From Cardinalis cardinalis (lineage: Eukaryota; Chordata; Aves; Passeriformes; Cardinalidae), in the NCBI GenBank assembly GCA_014549065.1, contig JACDOX010000109.1:292195-356194 (forward strand): 64,000 nt of DNA, read 5' to 3'. This document shows positions 22,880-34,980 of this stretch, piece after piece. The position numbers were made by a program, and so were the translations under genes. The notes under the pieces are model-generated. The model did not search any database and was not told where the DNA came from. It was given only the letters and a program-made list of their open reading frames with translations. Position 1 is the first letter of the stretch. Every line of letters starts with the position of its first letter.

Positions 22880-24991
22880 GAAAAATCAGTACCTGGAGCA
22901 TTGTCTGCATAGGGTCTGTCCTAATGCAATATATGGATTGTCTTATTAATGTGTAGTGTAGCTTGCAGGGAACACAAAGGCATGCAGGGAATACTTATGT
23001 GCCAGGGAGGCAGCACAGGTGTTCTGCTGGGGATGTGCATATACATTCAATTATCTCTGCAGGTAACACACAAGTGCATTTGGATGGCTCAAAACCCAGC
23101 CTGGCACACGCTGCAGGTGAACCCCCTGGAATCAGGGGGGTTTTCCATGTAGGATCTCCTCCCCCAGGCCATTAAAGCCCCCAAAATGGGGTGCATGACA
23201 CAGGTTCACCCACTTGAGCTGCGGCTGCCATGCNTTCAGTGGGCAGCAAAAGAAGCTTTATCCCCTGGCAGACATTAAAAGGCTTCCTTCCACCTCCAGC
23301 AGAAGGCAGAGNTAATTAATTAATCCACAGCCTGACTGGAAAAGCCCAGAAGGTTCTGGAAGCTCCTCACGGCTTCACCCTTTAGCCTTAAGTGTTTAAA
23401 CGAGGCCCAGCTGTGCCTCGTTAACGCTGCCCAGGCTCTCTGAAGCTCCAGCAGCCGAGGAGAAGGATTCACCTTTTGTTCCCCCAACCCTCCTCCAGCA
23501 CCAGGAAAGGGGTGAAGTGGAAACTTGGGGTAACCCCTATTTTAACCAGGGGTAAAACCCCCAAACTCAGTGGGAGCATTGCTTAAAGGCCATAACAATT
23601 CTGACTCCACATACTGCCAGGTCCACAATGCTCACAGAGCTGGCACAGCTGACCATTACCAACAAAATAATCATCTGCTATTTTGACAGAAAATCAAAGA
23701 AGTCTGACTTAAGAAGCACCAATTCCCATAAAAATCCTGCTGAATTCCCATAAAATCCTCATTGTCTCCACAGGGGAAGGCTCACAAGAGAAACAATACA
23801 CATATACAGGTGCATAAATAAAACAATACACATATACAGGTGCCAACAAAGCAGAACCATGGAACTGAGGGTAAATACTGATGGGGAGAGGGCTTAAAAG
23901 AGAAAAAAACTTAAAATTTCACCACAGAAAATCATCACCTTTCACATCTCAAGCAGCTACTNCACCTTACAACAACCATAGCAAGGAGCAACTTCAGGCC
24001 CTACAACCACCAAGTTTTCTGAAGAATCCTGGAGCATTGTTGTGCTACAAATCAGTAAAACTTTAGGAATAACAGAAAAACTGAACTTACCCAGAGCCCA
24101 GGGAGCTGGAGGGAGCCGCTCTGAGGACCATGGAGCAGCACACAGGACAAGTGCAGCCAGGGCGAGCTGAGGCCGTGAGCACACTCCGCAGGTGTTTGGG
24201 ATAACGCCCTGATGAGCTCCGGGAGCCCACTGGCTGTGAGCACCCTGCCCGCAGCCCGGCCTCAGCTCACCCCCGCTCTGCTCTGGAGCTGCTTTTGGGG
24301 GACATACAGCTGCTTTGGGTTATTTCAAACTCCTGGCCAGGGCACTAATGGAGAAGGTTTCCTTTCATCAGAGGCAGCTGGGAGCCCTTAGATCCTGGGG
24401 ACAGAGGTGGGGACAGCCTGCTGAAAATGCCCCTAAATGCAATTGCAAGAGCAGCGCTTTTTGGTGTTATTTTAAGCAGAAAGGGTGAAACATGCAATAT
24501 TTTCTTCAGGTGTTAGCACTCTTAAATGTCACAGAGAAGCATCCTGTTGCCTGGCAAGTTGTGGACTCGAGGCTCAACAGGTTTGCTTGCTTATTGTCAG
24601 CATTTACCTGAACTGGTTTTTAATAAAAGCCTTTGAAGCAAGAAAATCTCCTGCCTGAGAGGAGGCGTTGGGAGCCCGAGTGGAGGCCCCTGAGAGTTGC
24701 TGAGCTACTTAGTGGCAGTCAGTTGCATCCCTGGTACGTCCCATTCCTTCATAATTGCAAATCCCCTCGGTGCTGCTCTGCACAGGACCAGCTTTCCTGA
24801 CAGCAGTTATTGGATGGGAACTGATGCTGCTGTTTACACATCCACGGTCACAACAATTTCAGTACCTGCCTGGCAAACACTGCTGTGTTCCAAGTGGCCA
24901 GCTTGAGCCAGCAAGATGTGCTGGAGGGCAGAACTTGGGCCTTTCTGTATTCACCCAGGGCTTTGAACTTATCAAAATGAACCTTGATTCC
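22880..24991. other. Non-coding stretch, no gene seen
   Basis: Moderate to GC-rich sequence. The minus-strand frame at 23957-24184 reads like a signal peptide and ends at a TGG/GTAAGT donor-like site, but it opens on GTG, not ATG, and has no recognisable continuation. A 30-base tandem duplication is listed separately. No gene called. Confidence 0.55.
23791..23843. repeat. 30-base tandem duplication
   Basis: Positions 23791-23813 are repeated exactly at 23821-23843 (23 identical bases, period 30). The unit begins AAACAATACACATATACAGG. Exact identity suggests a recent duplication, possibly a polymorphic minisatellite seed. Confidence 0.88.
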
Positions 24992-25043
24992 TAATAATAA
25001 TAATAATAATAATAACAATACTAGTAATAACAATAATAATAAT
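24992..25043. repeat. (AAT)n microsatellite, interrupted
   Basis: About 50 bases of AAT/AAC triplets with one ACTAGT interruption near 25020. It is the longest trinucleotide tract in the window. Confidence 0.9.
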
Positions 25044-26194
25044 GTTCCCTTTGGCTTCAGAACACCAGCTCCATCAAAAGTACTGACTATTGAAAGTTCA
25101 ACTGCTAATGGCAAGCTATTTTGAAACAGGAAAAATCTGGAGGCAAATTATGAGGGAAAGAATAGATATTAATCATTTTTAAAGTCATTCTGTCTCAGGC
25201 ATTATTTTCCTTTCTTTCATTATTCATGATGAGTTTTTTTTGCTTCAAGGCCAAGCGAATTCATAGGGCCTGACCCATCCAAACACAGCCACAACTCTGA
25301 ACAATGCAGCCCAGCTAAGAATGTAGATAAAAGAAGAGCCCAAATGGAAAGAAAGAATGAAAAATAAGATAATTTTAAACACACACATGAAAGTACAACC
25401 TTCCTGCTGATGAGGTCTTTTCCCTGTATGTACCCTGTCCATTGCCATCTCATCCACCCTGGTGAGGGATCTGTGGAATGGGAGTGCCAACAAGGAACTC
25501 ATCCCATTTCTCTGCCCCTACCTCCCAGGCCTTTAAAGCCAAGGGAAAACCTCTCACCTTTTCTTTTTTAGCTTAATTCCAGAGCTAATGGAAACTCAGT
25601 AGTTTCAGCTTGGATAACCTGCACAGCCTTTTGTCGCTATGGGGCATGAGCAGACCCTGGGAAGAACTGAGCCTGGAGCCTTTTACAGTTCTCTCTGTTG
25701 AGAAATTGAAGAGCTTGGAGGGAAAATCCCAACCCAGAGGAGGGTTTTTTTCCCCCAGAGCTCCCTTGGGGAAGGTTTTCCCACANTGGGTGTGCAGAGC
25801 ACAGGGACACTCATGCATTTGCACACAGAGGGACACCACGCCTGTGGCAGCTTCCTCTTGCCAGGAATGAGGGGGTCAGAAAGAAGCTTTCAGGGCAGAA
25901 GCAATGGCAATTCCTAGACCTGTGTTCTCCCCCTCCAGTAATTCNCAGCATCCCCAAGTAGCCCCATGTATTGAAGAAAAACAGCAATTCAAAATTCCCT
26001 TTGCTTCAGGGCAAAATAACCCAACTGCATTACTTTGGTTTTTCTATATTTGTAACCATGTTCCTTGGAAGACAGGGGTTTGCTTTGGAATATCTCTGGC
26101 AACCTTGAAGGCAACTGATGCACTTTTCCCACTCTGGAATAAACTCAGCAACATGAATCCTGCCTCGGACTCCACAGATGTGTGCATCTGCAGA
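25044..26194. other. Non-coding stretch, no gene seen
   Basis: Ordinary sequence with N at 25786 and 25945. Frames of 70 to 100 codons overlap on opposite strands and are not recognisable. AT content rises toward the right end where the next block begins. Confidence 0.58.
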
Positions 26195-26640
26195 AGAGGC
26201 TGTTAATAATTAATATAATTGTACAACCCCCTAGATATAAAAATACACAGACGGAGCCTCTCATTTTGCCTGCTTCTCTGTAACAAATACCCAAACTGAA
26301 ACAAATTTAACAAGATACATTACACAAGTCTGCAGACAGAAGTTGTATGAAAATTTTAACTCTCTTCAGCAAGAAAGCACTTCTATTTCCAGTAACGCTG
26401 GCAGCATATACTGTAGCTAGGCAGCCACATTTATTTTCAATTATCATTTTTGCCTTTTTATACAGCATAATGAAATGCCTGGTAAATTATACATTTTTGT
26501 AAAACACAAACTTGTCTCTTTATTTGCAGCTCAAGTCTTGCAATATCGTTTTGTCTGCATTAGTTCTAGCTCTTTATGAGAGGCCAATTACTTTTCTTAG
26601 CTGTAACATGTAGAGTGTGATATGTTACTCGCCAGTNCTG
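26195..26640. promoter_or_regulatory. Candidate conserved non-coding element
   Basis: AT-rich, non-repetitive block opening with AATAATTAATATAATTG near 26205. It continues through TTTTCAATTATCATTTTTGCC near 26433 and GCCAATTACTTTTC near 26583. It has a single N at its right edge (26637). Stops occur in all frames. Dense homeodomain-like cores suggest a developmental enhancer. Inference only. Confidence 0.48.
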
Positions 26641-26934
26641 GCTGAGACACAGCCTGCTGCAAAGTGACCACGGCTGAGGCTCAGACCTTTGGAGAAAAGT
26701 GGGAAAATTCCCAGCATTCTGCTTGCTAAAACATCGTCCACACTCACTTGCCCCAGCTTCCACACCTAAGATTTTCAGTCCAAACCTCCTGCTAAACAAA
26801 AGCATGTTTTTAGGAGGGAGAAAAAAAAAAAAGCATACAGTTGCTTCTCCCAGTCTCCCTTTAGAAAGACGCTCTCCTGGCAGATGGATTTCAATATGCC
26901 GTCTCCCAAATCTTAAGCAACTCTGAAAATACAA
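26641..26934. other. Spacer between two AT-rich blocks
   Basis: Moderate-GC sequence with a 12-base A run near 26821. No gene or repeat. Confidence 0.55.
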
Positions 26935-27545
26935 AGTTCACTTATACCAATGGGCCATATATATCTGCACCTCTCGATTCCCTGTCTCTTTAACTGGCAC
27001 TTTGAACTAGTGAGCACCTCTTTAATCTTGCCCCATTATCATCCTAATAGCACCTCCCGATATTCATAAATGTCTAGCAAGACTTTCAGCTATTTGGTAT
27101 GAAGAAGAAATATCCAGCTAAATTGAGAAGATTACCACATCACCACATAAATCAGTGACAGGCCGCGTGTTATTACAGTTGATTTTTGTTGACAGTTGGC
27201 TGTAGGCAGTTGTGTTTCAAATGCCTTTTTTCTCTGGGAAATTAAACAAAATTCCATGCAAAATGCAGCCCTCCAGTTCAAAAACTGTAAATCCAAAATT
27301 AGCATTTCATACTTTAAAAGGTAGCACAGCACAATTTTCCATTGAAAGGTCTGTACAGTTGTCACAAATGGGTGCTTCACANATGACACTAATGCTACCG
27401 ATGCCTTTTAAGAAAGCCACCTTTCTCTGATATTATTTTCTTCTCCCAATAATCTGCATACACTATAGTTCATCCCTACGGAAAAGAAAGAGAGCTCACT
27501 TACTTATCTCTCATATGGGAGCATTATGCTTTCAGCAATTCAGAC
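26935..27545. promoter_or_regulatory. Candidate conserved non-coding element beside a CpG cluster
   Basis: AT-rich complex sequence with GCCCCATTATCATCCTAATAG near 27030 and several TAATC, ATTA and AATTG cores. One N at 27382. It is followed immediately by the densest CpG cluster of the window, an arrangement often seen where an enhancer lies next to an island promoter. Conservation and function are inferred. Confidence 0.45.
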
Positions 27546-27567
27546 AGATAGGCTGGCTGGGAGGGGG

Positions 27568-27962
27568 GCGCCTTGCCGAAGCCTCCGCGATAAGNGGGAG
27601 GGAATCGTGGCCAGCGAAAGGTTAATCCTCCCTCTCCAAGTCCCTCCTTCTGTCTTGGCATAACCTGGAGAGCAAAGAAAATGCCAGGCTCACAAAAGTG
27701 AAAAGACACACCGGCACCAAAGCGTTGGCGCCGCGTCGCGCGGCAGGGCCACGCGTGACCTAATTAACAAAAAGCCGTCGCTGGAAGTCAGGGAAGCAGC
27801 TTGGGTGACACCAGAGAGGACCAGAACTTGCGAAGGAGTGTCTGCTTCCAGCAGCTGCTGATCTGCCAGTTCTGGCTCGGAGAGCGCCCGCTGCCAAGCC
27901 AATTCTCAGGGACTGTGGTGTCAGCGCGTTGATTGAGCAGCAGTAGTCGAGAGGGAGCGCCT
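27568..27962. promoter_or_regulatory. CpG cluster, best promoter or island candidate in the window
   Basis: About 25 CpG dinucleotides in 395 bases, with 11 of them in the 60 bases from 27721 to 27780. That core contains GGCGCC (27727-27732), a CGCG-rich run, ACGCGT (27751-27756) and then CTAATTAAC. The rest of the window is CpG-poor, so this density points to a region kept free of methylation. It could be the promoter of an unannotated transcript or a poised enhancer island. No convincing TATA box, start codon with good context or downstream exon is visible, so direction is unknown. Confidence 0.5.
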
Positions 27963-30849
27963 TCCCCTTCTCCAGACAGATCCTGGGGGCATTGGCTTTG
28001 TCTTGGGCAGTAGCTTGNAGAAACCACCACCACCACAAGAAGTTCACATTTTTGGCTATGGATACACACACACATATATATATAACACAGGGAATTGAAG
28101 CAGAGAACTGCTCTGCCTACTCCTGGGCACGGGGACAGATGCGTAATGCAGTTTGTCAGCCAAAAGATGTTATATGTGTCTTCACACAAACACTCTGCTG
28201 GCAGCTCACTGGCTTCTGGCCACACAGCCCAACGTCCCCTGGTCAGAAGTGCTGGGCTGAAAACCAGATCACCAGCCAATTGCATCTGCTTCATTCTCCC
28301 CCAGCGTTCAAGGGCAGGGGTGTGATGGCCTGTGTTAGGGATCATCCCTTCTCCCAGCCCTGTCCTCAGAGGGGAGCCAAGGATGGAGAGCCCACCTGCT
28401 CACCTCTGAGCTGGGTAATCCCACTGCTTGTCACTGAGAGGGAAGTGTGCTCACAGTAGCCAGTGCCAATAAAATTAAGCATTTCAGTCAATATTGAAAT
28501 GGTTTAATCTGAATTCACCATCAGGCATTTTAAACAGCTGCCTCACTCTCATTTGCTCATGGCTGGGTCAAGGTTTCGTTTTTACAGCCTGTGCCAAACC
28601 TTTCCCTGGTGTAACTACTGACAGAACAGGACAAGATGTCCATGAGAGCCTGGCCATGGTCACACATAGTGTGTCCCCCATACGAAAAAGTTCTTGACCC
28701 TCTGCTAGAGGCTGGCTTTGCACCTGATTACAGGCAAAGACAAAATCAATGGAGTCAAATAATCACAGTGAGATACTGGTTTCTTACCAGTTGCCCAACT
28801 GGAGAAAAAGTACTCAGCCAAGCAGGATGGAAAGTGGCAGCAGAAGAGAACACACAGTGAATATGATGGAGCAATCCCATGTTCCCTGTTGAGGAGAGGT
28901 TGGAAACAGGGCAAAACTTTGCTCTTGAGTGAGCTGCAGCCTACAGAGAGAGATTGAATGATTTAAGGCAGCACTTGTTCAATGCTGGAAATATTTATAT
29001 CTAAGATCTGTAGGGAATATTATTAAAAGGGTTATGNCACTAATACTTTCTCTTCTAACTCTATGTGCACATTTTAATATCTGATTCCCAATGAATACTT
29101 CTTACAAATTTTTTGAGGTGATCTTCCATTTCTGCTTGGGACCAGCTCCTCAGGAAAACCATGCAGGAAGGAGACACAGACCAAATTGNCAGTGTGAAAG
29201 AGCATGGTCCACAGGGAAAACAAAAGCCCCACCAAAAAATGCCCAACATGAACACAAAGCAGCAAAAACCAAAGCAGGTTTTAAGTACAAAGCTGCCCAT
29301 TCTGATAAAGATGAGGAACCAGTACATGATCACTGGGGAGAGGAGGCTGAGCTGAACCAGACAGTGTTGCCAAGAATGGTGCTGGTGTGAGGAGGGCTCT
29401 GACTGCAGGCAGAAGGTGACTCTGTGCACACAGGCAGGTGTTTTGTGCCACAAGAAAAGCCTGGGAAGTGTGGCAGCTCCCTGTGCCTCCAGGCATGAGA
29501 CAGACTGTTCACTCCATGGTACAGGAGAGCCCCCCTCCAGGGCTGTGCTCATGCAAGGACAGGGAAAGGCTGATAAGAGGAGGGAGATTTGGCAGCCCAG
29601 GTGTCCCCTCACCCTGACCAGAGGAAGGCATCAGGGTGCCAGGGGCNAATGAAGGATACACAAGGGCTTTGCTTGAGGAGGAGCCCAGCGACAAAGCCCA
29701 GCCTTGTTGTGCCAAGGCATCAAACAGCCTTGCAGGACAACCAGCAAACTTGCCCGAAGAACATGTATGTCAACAGCAGAAATGATCCTTCAACAGAGGA
29801 GATGAGGCAGTCTGGGGTGGTGACAGCGGGAGCAGGGGAAGCAAAGGGAGTGTGGGCAGCCTGACCCACAGGAATGGCAGAGCAGGTTGCTCCAGAGAGC
29901 CTACACAGTGCTGGAAATGGAAAACCTTCTCGTGCTGTCTCCTGACATGCAGTTCTTTGAGATCTTCCTATCTCCAAAGCTTCTGGGTTTGGCAGCACTA
30001 CAGACATCGTGTGAAGGGGAGAGCCTCTGGGTTTGCTGTTTCAGTGAATGCAAAGAGTGCAAGCCACCCCTCTGCTCCCTTGGCATCCTTTTCTGCACAG
30101 CCCAGGTGTTTGCATCTCAACAGCAGTTTTTGTACTGAACCCAGCAAGATGGGATGAAATCCCAGCACGTGTTTCGCAGAGACATCCGGCTGCGAGGGAA
30201 AGATCACACTCAGCTTTGNATTGTAAGCCCAGGCATGTCATGAGAACAAGTCAATTACTCCACAAATGAGGGGAAATACTCTACAAATTTTAGCTGAACT
30301 AAGTAGAGAAGAGAAATGAATCTGTAAATCATCAAATGGTGTGTCTGTTTATAATTATTATCATGCAAGTAGTATAATGTTAGTTGAGCAAGATAATTTT
30401 TGTGTGTTTTGGGATTTCCTAGTTTGCATCTTTCTGCCTACAGATTTAGATCTCCAGGGCAGGTAATTTTTTTTTCCTGATGTCTCATAAAGAGAAAGAA
30501 ATGTTGAATATAAAACCTGACAGGAAGTTTTTCCTTTCGAAGTATAGTTCATGTGGTTGTTTAGAAAAACACAGTTCAAATACTGTTCTTTGCTTTGTTC
30601 TTACAAGTTGTGAGTAATACACACATTTGTTCACAGGACAAAGGCTGTGCTCGTGACAGTAGCCTTGGAACAATGCCAGGTGGCTGTTGCTTACAGGACA
30701 GGAGTCCTGTGGTCTCTCCCAACTCCAGGCTCATCTGTGTTAGGAGCTGGAGCTGGATTTAACTGCTGGCCAAATCACAGAGGTGTGCAGGCTTCCTGCA
30801 CTGCCTTGAGTTGGGGTGCCCAGAAAACTCTTCAGGAACAAATAAATNT
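27963..30849. other. Non-coding stretch, no gene seen
   Basis: Mixed sequence with a short (CAC)n at 28023-28036 and a (CA)(TA) tract at 28063-28085. Overlapping frames on both strands between 29061 and 29864 are shadows of a GC-rich patch, several crossing N positions. An AT-richer segment occurs at about 30270-30620 without clear motifs. No gene or known repeat family recognised. Confidence 0.55.
28063..28085. repeat. (CA)n(TA)n microsatellite
   Basis: Alternating AC units change into alternating AT units. Compound simple repeat, short. Confidence 0.88.
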
Positions 30850-31330
30850 TTAAAATATCCTAGGGGGTGTATGAGAATTGGAGCTGAAATTTAGTATTTT
30901 CTAACCGCTCTCACCCTTCCTCCTGGGACTGCTGCTGATCTTTGATCACTTCCCTCATTTACAAATGCTGTCATCTCGCCATTCTCCTTCCACTCCGTAT
31001 CATTAATACAAATCTGGAAACAATGGCTTTCTCCCTGCTAAAACATTGCAACATCCCACTATTTGTTTCCTCTTCTAAAACGGATCATTCATTATAACCC
31101 ATATCCCCCAAAGAATTTTATCACTTGAAACCTGTTTGCAGTGAATCTAAAGTAGCTGGGAAATCATCTCCTCAGAAATTCCTGCGTACGCCGGAGCCGA
31201 CTTCTCCTGGAAGCCCAATAAAGTNTTGAGTCCCTCTGCAGGCAATATCCATTTTTCTTCTTTCTGATACAGTCTCCGGCAGTAACCCCTGCAGCTGTGC
31301 ACGATCCATTTTTTTATTTTTTTTGCTGCT
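30850..31330. promoter_or_regulatory. Candidate conserved non-coding block
   Basis: Non-repetitive, pyrimidine-leaning AT-rich sequence that retains CpGs at spaced points (CTAACCGCTC near 30902, CTCGCC near 30976, AACGGATC near 31079, CGTACGCCGGAGCCG at about 31185-31199). Retained CpGs in AT-rich complex sequence are typical of constrained elements. One N (31225) near the right end. No exon is evident. Confidence 0.4.
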
Positions 31331-34300
31331 GAAATTCACTGCTCAGCTCTGTTAGCTCTTGTACCCACTTCATCCCAGAGAGTTGGGATAATTGCCTCCT
31401 TGCTTCGGCGTTCCACCACCTCCATGCTTATCGCAGAGGTCAGCTTTTCTTTTATCTCTCCTATAACCAACTCGTTATTTGCTGCTTTCTCTTGCAAGGG
31501 ACAGGCTGCTGCTCCCTGACTCCTGCCCCATTCCACTNTTCCTGGTGTTTGTGCACCTCGTTTGAATATTTCTCCCTAAAAGGACATCTCTACCTCTCAG
31601 NATTTGAATTTAGTATTTTACTTTGCAGTCCATGGTCCCCAGCAGCAGCAGAGGCTTGGGTGAACACTGACCTGTGTGATGAGGAATCACCAAAATGCTT
31701 ACACCTGCAGTTCAAGAGTTGTGTGAGCAGGGAATTTCCCCAAAAATCTGGGCAGCCATTTGGGCCACAGAAGGCTTTGTTTAATAAATTAAATAGGAGT
31801 AACATGCTCACTGNTTTTTTTTACCTGAGAAAGGTTATGCAACCTAGTAATGTTAAAATACATTCAGGGTGAGGCTTGGGACTCAAATTGCTCAAATGTT
31901 GGTAGAAAAGAATGGAGTGCTGAATATAAAACAAAATAATGCAGAAAATGTTGTACACTGTTAAAGGTGAAGGCAGCTATGGCTGTGCAATATTTACCAT
32001 CAGGGAGGCTTGGACCAAAGCTCCCTTTGAACTACTCACAGTCAAGAACAAACCCTAATGTCAGTACATGAAAATTTGAAGTGCAGAAAGGGCAACCATC
32101 CCTTACAAGTCCCCAGACTATCTAAATACNATGGGAGACACTGAAACAGATGCAGATGATGAAACTCTGAGCTATCCTACAGAACTTTTTCTCAGGACAT
32201 ACAGTTTTTTAAAATAACANCAAATTCTGGACAACTGAGGAGTGGGTAATAAGATCTGGAAAGCACAGGCAGAGCCAGGCTTACTAAAATCAGCCTTGAA
32301 GTGTCACTCACAAATTGTCACCAAAGCACTGTGAGAGGAGTGCAGACAGGGCAACTTTTGCAGAGATACCAATGACACTCATACTTCCAGGGGCTTTCAG
32401 AGGATGTTATGTACCCATTTCCTTGTTTGAAAATGTGCCTCTTCACGCAAAACAAGAGAACTTTGCATTTTTAAATAACACATGTCAAATCTCNCTCATG
32501 TAAAACCTCTCCTCCAGCGCTCTGCCGAGCAGCAGTGGTGCTGTCTGAGAACACAGATGTTTGCTGGAAATTTGGGTGTCTCCAGCTTTTCAGTCCATGT
32601 CANTGCAATGCAGTTGAACTTCCTAATCAATGATAATTCACAGTAATATTGATGATGACACTCACTGTGCATAGAGACATAAACCCCCAATTTTTTGCTG
32701 TTGCTCAGTGCCATCGTGAAGTTCAGACAGGCTGGGTTGTCNCACACTTGGCACACCAGGATGAAACCTGGCTTCCTCCTGAGGCCACCNGAACAGCAGA
32801 AGAGTAGAGTCCAGTCCCACACCTGCCACCAGCCAGCACAGCAACCCTGAGTCACTTTATTTGCTTTCTTCCCCTCACAACATTTTCTGTTTAAATCTGA
32901 AGCTCTGTAAGACAGGAAATGTTTTCCTTCAATGGGGTCTGCACAGCTCCTGCCATGGTGGNACTCCTGTCTCAGCCAGGACCTTGAGGGGGTGGGGTAA
33001 GAAATCAAGCAGAAAGAGCTGGCAGGAGAGAAGCAGCACCCCTTGGCCTCAGCAGAAATCCGATTTCAGAGGGGGCTTGTTTTAATCCAAAAGAGCAAAA
33101 TACGCTTGGGTACTGATCAACTCTGAGCACTCCTTGGTACCTCTGTTTATTAAGGTGGGTGAAAAGGCAGCCTGTGCTACCACAGAGGGGAATTCAGGTC
33201 TTGCAAATGACTCTGTTTCTTTGTCCAAGAGGCCAAGCTGGGGGGCCGTGGCTTCATGAAGGGTCTGTGAGCATGGCAGCTGCCTCTCACTTCTCAATTT
33301 GCCTTCAGGAGCAAACTGTAGGGCACACAGTGCCACACAACACTGAGGCACAGAGCCTCCCGACCCCGCAGGGCCTCAGCCACAGCCATCTGAGCAGCAG
33401 ACAGACACCAGGAGCCTCTGAAGAGCCACTGGGGCGTGCTGGCCACTCCACATCTGACACCTGCCAGGCAGGGCCCGGTGGAAAGCCCCNTGGCCACCTC
33501 AAAGGCACGGCCAGCAGCCCCAGCAGCAGGTCTGCTGCCACGGCACCTCCCTGCTCATCCCCAGCAGTTCAGGGCCAGCTCTCAGGGCCAAAACACTCCA
33601 AGCACAAACACCTCCCTGCACAGGTCCCACAGGGCAGCCAGTGGCAGCAGGGATGTGACATCCTTGGTTCTGGCAGGCAGAGCCACCAGTCCATGGCCAG
33701 GGCAAGAGCACGACCTGCTGATCTGCTGCCTGCGCCTGGGGACAGTTGAGCCCCAGCCTGGCCATGGTGTCCCACAGAGCTCATCTGCACCTCACACCAG
33801 CCACGTTTAGGGGCACCACCACCCCACATGGTGCCTTTGCAGGGCCCCACCATGGCCAAAGTGATCTTTTACACTTCCCAGGAGTGGACATGAGGGAGGC
33901 ACACTTCTCTTCATGTCCTTGTTACTTCAGACCTGTTTCCACCTCTGACAGACGTTGGTGTTGTTCAGCGTGGCCGGCCCTGCGGATGTGAGCAGGGCGT
34001 GTGTTCAGCTTCTCATCCGAAATATTTGCATGAGCTGCTGGTTTCCTCTCTCCCCACTGGGGACAGGAGGCTTTCTCTCACTTCTCTATTTCATGGTGAT
34101 CTATAGAAGCAAGTTCAAAAGGGCAGGAGCCAGGGTCTCACGTCCTGATGCTTTGCCTCACCTTGGTGAAAAGTTATTGGTGTCAGTATGGCTACAGCTG
34201 CTCGCTTCCCCTCCAGCCTCTTTAATTTCTGTCCCTTTGCCCCACTTGATGACAAACAATATTGAGCTTTTACATTCCCTCTCTAACTACTTTATTTCTC

Positions 34301-34980
34301 ACACTCCCAGGAAATCTTATATACACTCAAACATACCTATACACACACCCCTACATGCCATCTATCGGTTAATTCCTGAAGAAAAATGTATTTATCTGCT
34401 GTGAAGATATGGGTACACTGTGGCCTTCAGCCTTACTGGCTTTTAAAAAGCTACCAGTGATAATTTCTGTGACAGTTTTTACCAGATTAACATAAAAACT
34501 TTGTTCTGAAGAGCGTTTTCTTTTTTCTTTGTGACAAAGACCGTGGTTTGCACTCTGCATTTCTTAGCCCAATAAAAGCTGTGCTATGCGTGGTACCTCA
34601 AATTCCCCATTCTCCATCCCAGAGCAATCTGTCTCTGTGTATCACACTCCTGGTCTCCCTGTCTGAGTACCTATAAAGGGACTGCCAAATAAAATGTTGT
34701 GAACGCTGCTCTCCGTTCTCACTCACTAAAACTTTGTTGAATTTGCTTGGTTTGACACTTATTACAGCTCAAAGACTGTTTGCTTCTCCCCTGCAGGGTT
34801 GTGGAAGCAGCAAAAGTAGTGGGGAAGGAAAAATCTTCAAACCAGCTCACTGCATTCTCCCTTTAAACAGCTNAACAGAAGTGTTGAAGTCTCAAAGTTT
34901 TGCTTTTCTCTGAGTTTTGTTTTTCAGGGTTTTTTCTTTAATCACTGGCTGCCACAACTCAGAATGCCTCATTCTGTATC
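31331..34980. other. Non-coding stretch, no gene seen
   Basis: Long GC-moderate to GC-rich interval with many N positions between 31539 and 33490. A 196-codon plus-strand frame (33159-33749) lies in a GC-rich, CpG-poor patch, crosses N at 33490, and is mirrored by minus-strand frames; it has no domain. An octamer ATTTGCAT is at 34024-34031. No repeat family or gene recognised. Confidence 0.55.

Noticed and set aside
23957..24184. Minus-strand frame resembling a signal peptide ending at a TGG/GTAAGT donor-like site
   Set aside because: It opens on GTG, not ATG. No upstream ATG in frame, no promoter and no recognisable continuation. Hydrophobic frames arise easily in GC-rich bird sequence.
27788..28345. 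185-codon minus-strand frame starting downstream of the CpG cluster
   Set aside because: Crosses N at 28018, includes simple repeat-encoded valine runs, and matches nothing recognisable.
29061..29612. 183-codon minus-strand frame
   Set aside because: Crosses N at 29189, overlaps many frames on both strands, and no domain or splice structure was found.
33159..33749. 196-codon plus-strand frame in a GC-rich patch
   Set aside because: Crosses N at 33490, is mirrored by minus-strand frames, and has low-information Ser/Pro/Gln composition with no motif.
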